Assembly: GCA_040880305.1 (NCBI GenBank)
Contig: JBBDIP010000015.1
Location: 1-6,460, forward strand
DNA length: 6,460 nt
Reading direction: 5' to 3'
DNA from: JBBDIP01 sp040880305
GTDB lineage: Bacteria > Bacillota > Sulfobacillia > Fermentithermobacillales > Fermentithermobacillaceae
The notes beneath the pieces are model-generated. The model saw nothing but the letters and a program-made list of their open reading frames with translations, made no database searches and was not told the DNA's origin. The translations under genes were made by a program, and so were the position numbers. Positions within the stretch are counted from its first letter, which is position 1, and each line of letters starts with the position of its first letter. Shown here piece by piece: positions 5,528 through 6,460 of this stretch.

Positions 5528-6379
5528 ATGGACATTCAAGGGAAGATCGCCCTGGTCACCGGGGCTTCCAGCGGGATTGGGCGTCAGGTCGCCCTAGATC
5601 TAGTGAGAGGCGGAGCCAGGGTCGTGTTTGTGGCCAGGAACCGTGAGCGGCTCGAGGATGCGGTCAATGCCGCCCGCAAACATGTTGAGGGCGCGAAACG
5701 CAAGGATGGTGGGGAGGAAGGCACCGCGGTGGCCATACCCGCGGACGTCACCGACCTCACGCAGGTAGCCGCCTTGAAAGAGGCCGTTGGCGCGCGCTTC
5801 GGACGATTGGACCTGCTCGTGAACTGCGCCGGGGTCGCCTACTTCGGCACTTTCGAGGGCATGACGCCGGAGCAGTTCGATACGGTCATCAAGACCAACG
5901 TCTACGGCGTCTACAACGTGACAAGAACCTTTAGCCCGCTGCTCAAGGCCAGCCAGGGGATGGTAGCCAACATATCCTCGGGCCTCGGCGCCCGCGCCTT
6001 GCCGCTGCTAACGGTCTACTCGGCGACCAAGAGCGCCGTAAATGCCTTGTCCGAGGGCCTGAGGCTGGAGCTCAAACCCTACGGAGTGAAAGTGATGAAC
6101 TTCTCTCCGCCGGAGGTCGACACGGGGTTTGATGCGCACACCCTGCACGAGGCTACCGGGCCTGACCCGGAATCGCCGGCTGTCCGCGACAGCGCCGGGC
6201 GGAGGAGGAAAGCCAAGGTAGGGGACGTCTCCCGTCGGATCCTGGAGGCCATCAGGAAAGAGGAGCGCGACGTCACGATGGGCGGGTCACTCAGGGCGAT
6301 GAACTTCTACGCTCCGGGGATGGTCGACAAGATGTTTGTGCGCATGGTCGAGGCGTACATGAAGGGACGCCGCCCGTGA
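5528..6379 (+). CDS. Classical SDR-family NAD(P)-dependent oxidoreductase, 3-ketodihydrosphingosine-reductase-like
   Basis: A soluble Rossmann-fold oxidoreductase that should interconvert an alcohol and a ketone using NAD(P)(H). It has 283 residues. Motifs: cofactor glycine motif TGASSGIG at 11-18; VVFVARNRERL at 32-42, with R37 just after strand 2, favouring NADP(H); ADV at 72-74; NCAG at 99-102; and the catalytic tetrad N124, S151 (in NISSG), Y164 and K168 (in YSATK). The S-to-Y spacing of 13 is standard. After the catalytic helix the usual PG is replaced by SPPEVDTGF at 193-201. This resembles the PPDTDTPGF stretch of 3-ketodihydrosphingosine reductases, so a long-chain 3-keto substrate is possible but unproven. 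A charged, Lys/Gly/Glu-rich insert (about 51-66) lengthens the link between alpha-2 and strand 3. The C-terminus (about 257-283) is Met-rich and amphipathic. No partner gene is present to name the pathway. Confidence 0.9.
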   Translation: MDIQGKIALVTGASSGIGRQVALDLVRGGARVVFVARNRERLEDAVNAARKHVEGAKRKDGGEEGTAVAIPADVTDLTQVAALKEAVGARFGRLDLLVNCAGVAYFGTFEGMTPEQFDTVIKTNVYGVYNVTRTFSPLLKASQGMVANISSGLGARALPLLTVYSATKSAVNALSEGLRLELKPYGVKVMNFSPPEVDTGFDAHTLHEATGPDPESPAVRDSAGRRRKAKVGDVSRRILEAIRKEERDVTMGGSLRAMNFYAPGMVDKMFVRMVEAYMKGRRP

Positions 6380-6437
6380 ACCCCCACCGGCCATGAAGAA
6401 CCCTCGCCGCCTCCCGGAACCAGGGGATCGCCATCTT

Positions 6438-6453
6438 CATAACAGTGTTTATG
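6438..6453. repeat. AT-rich imperfect dyad near the window end
   Basis: CATAACA and TGTTTATG form an inverted repeat around a single G, with one extra T in the right arm. It sits in an AT-rich patch 59 bp after the SDR stop, in otherwise GC-rich DNA. It could be an operator or part of a promoter for a gene beyond the window. It is too short and too near the edge to call. Nothing else is supported in 6380-6460. Confidence 0.25.
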
Positions 6454-6460
6454 TAAAGCA

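Noticed and set aside
6411..6427. A terminator after the SDR gene (TCCC/GGGA stem)
   Set aside because: Only four base pairs with an 8-nt loop and no T-run, which is too weak to call. The SDR transcript may continue beyond the window.
6393..6460. An ATG at 6393 opening a frame that runs off the window end (MKNPRRLPEPGDRH...)
   Set aside because: It has no purine-rich ribosome-binding site upstream, only 22 visible codons and no recognisable content. It could be reconsidered with sequence beyond 6460.

Overview
The window looks like chromosomal DNA from a GC-rich bacterium (roughly 60% GC by eye). Ribosome-binding sites are strong and purine-rich (GGAGG, GGGGAGG, GGGGGGAG), and GTG/TTG starts are not needed. 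The gene set is an amino-acid ABC importer, a two-half putative nitroreductase and a classical SDR. This would suit a GC-rich Bacillota, Synergistota or similar, possibly anaerobic, but the sequence alone does not settle the lineage. There are no RNA genes, CRISPR arrays, insertion sequences or phage genes.

Positions 2-4490 (+) carry a complete-order branched-chain amino-acid type (HAAT family) ABC transporter operon. It runs: substrate-binding protein (5' end cut off by the window edge), permease LivH, permease LivM, ATPase LivG, ATPase LivF. The last four genes are tightly packed: a 3-nt gap for livH/livM, a 1-nt overlap for livM/livG and a 14-nt overlap for livG/livF. The binding-protein gene is separated from livH by 100 bp holding a strong GC-rich hairpin without a T-run. 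That hairpin could set a high binding-protein to membrane-component expression ratio. A hairpin terminator closes the operon at 4513-4539.

Positions 4544-5347 (-) carry a convergent gene for a 267-residue protein of the putative TM-nitroreductase type (TM1586-like). It has two recognisable nitroreductase-like halves that have each kept different motifs. Its start is overlapped by a possible 19-codon upstream ORF with a near-ideal Shine-Dalgarno sequence.

Positions 5528-6379 (+) carry a divergently oriented classical short-chain dehydrogenase/reductase. It has an intact catalytic tetrad, NADP-type cofactor features and a PPEVDTGF stretch resembling 3-ketodihydrosphingosine reductases. The 180-bp region between the two divergent starts probably holds both promoters. 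The last 81 bp (6380-6460) contain no supported gene, only an AT-rich imperfect dyad near the edge.

Overall this is an ordinary metabolic and transport region. I found no new mobile, defence or regulatory system. The points most worth a second look are the intercistronic hairpin, the upstream ORF before the nitroreductase gene, the complementary decay of the two nitroreductase halves, and the KDSR-like SDR.
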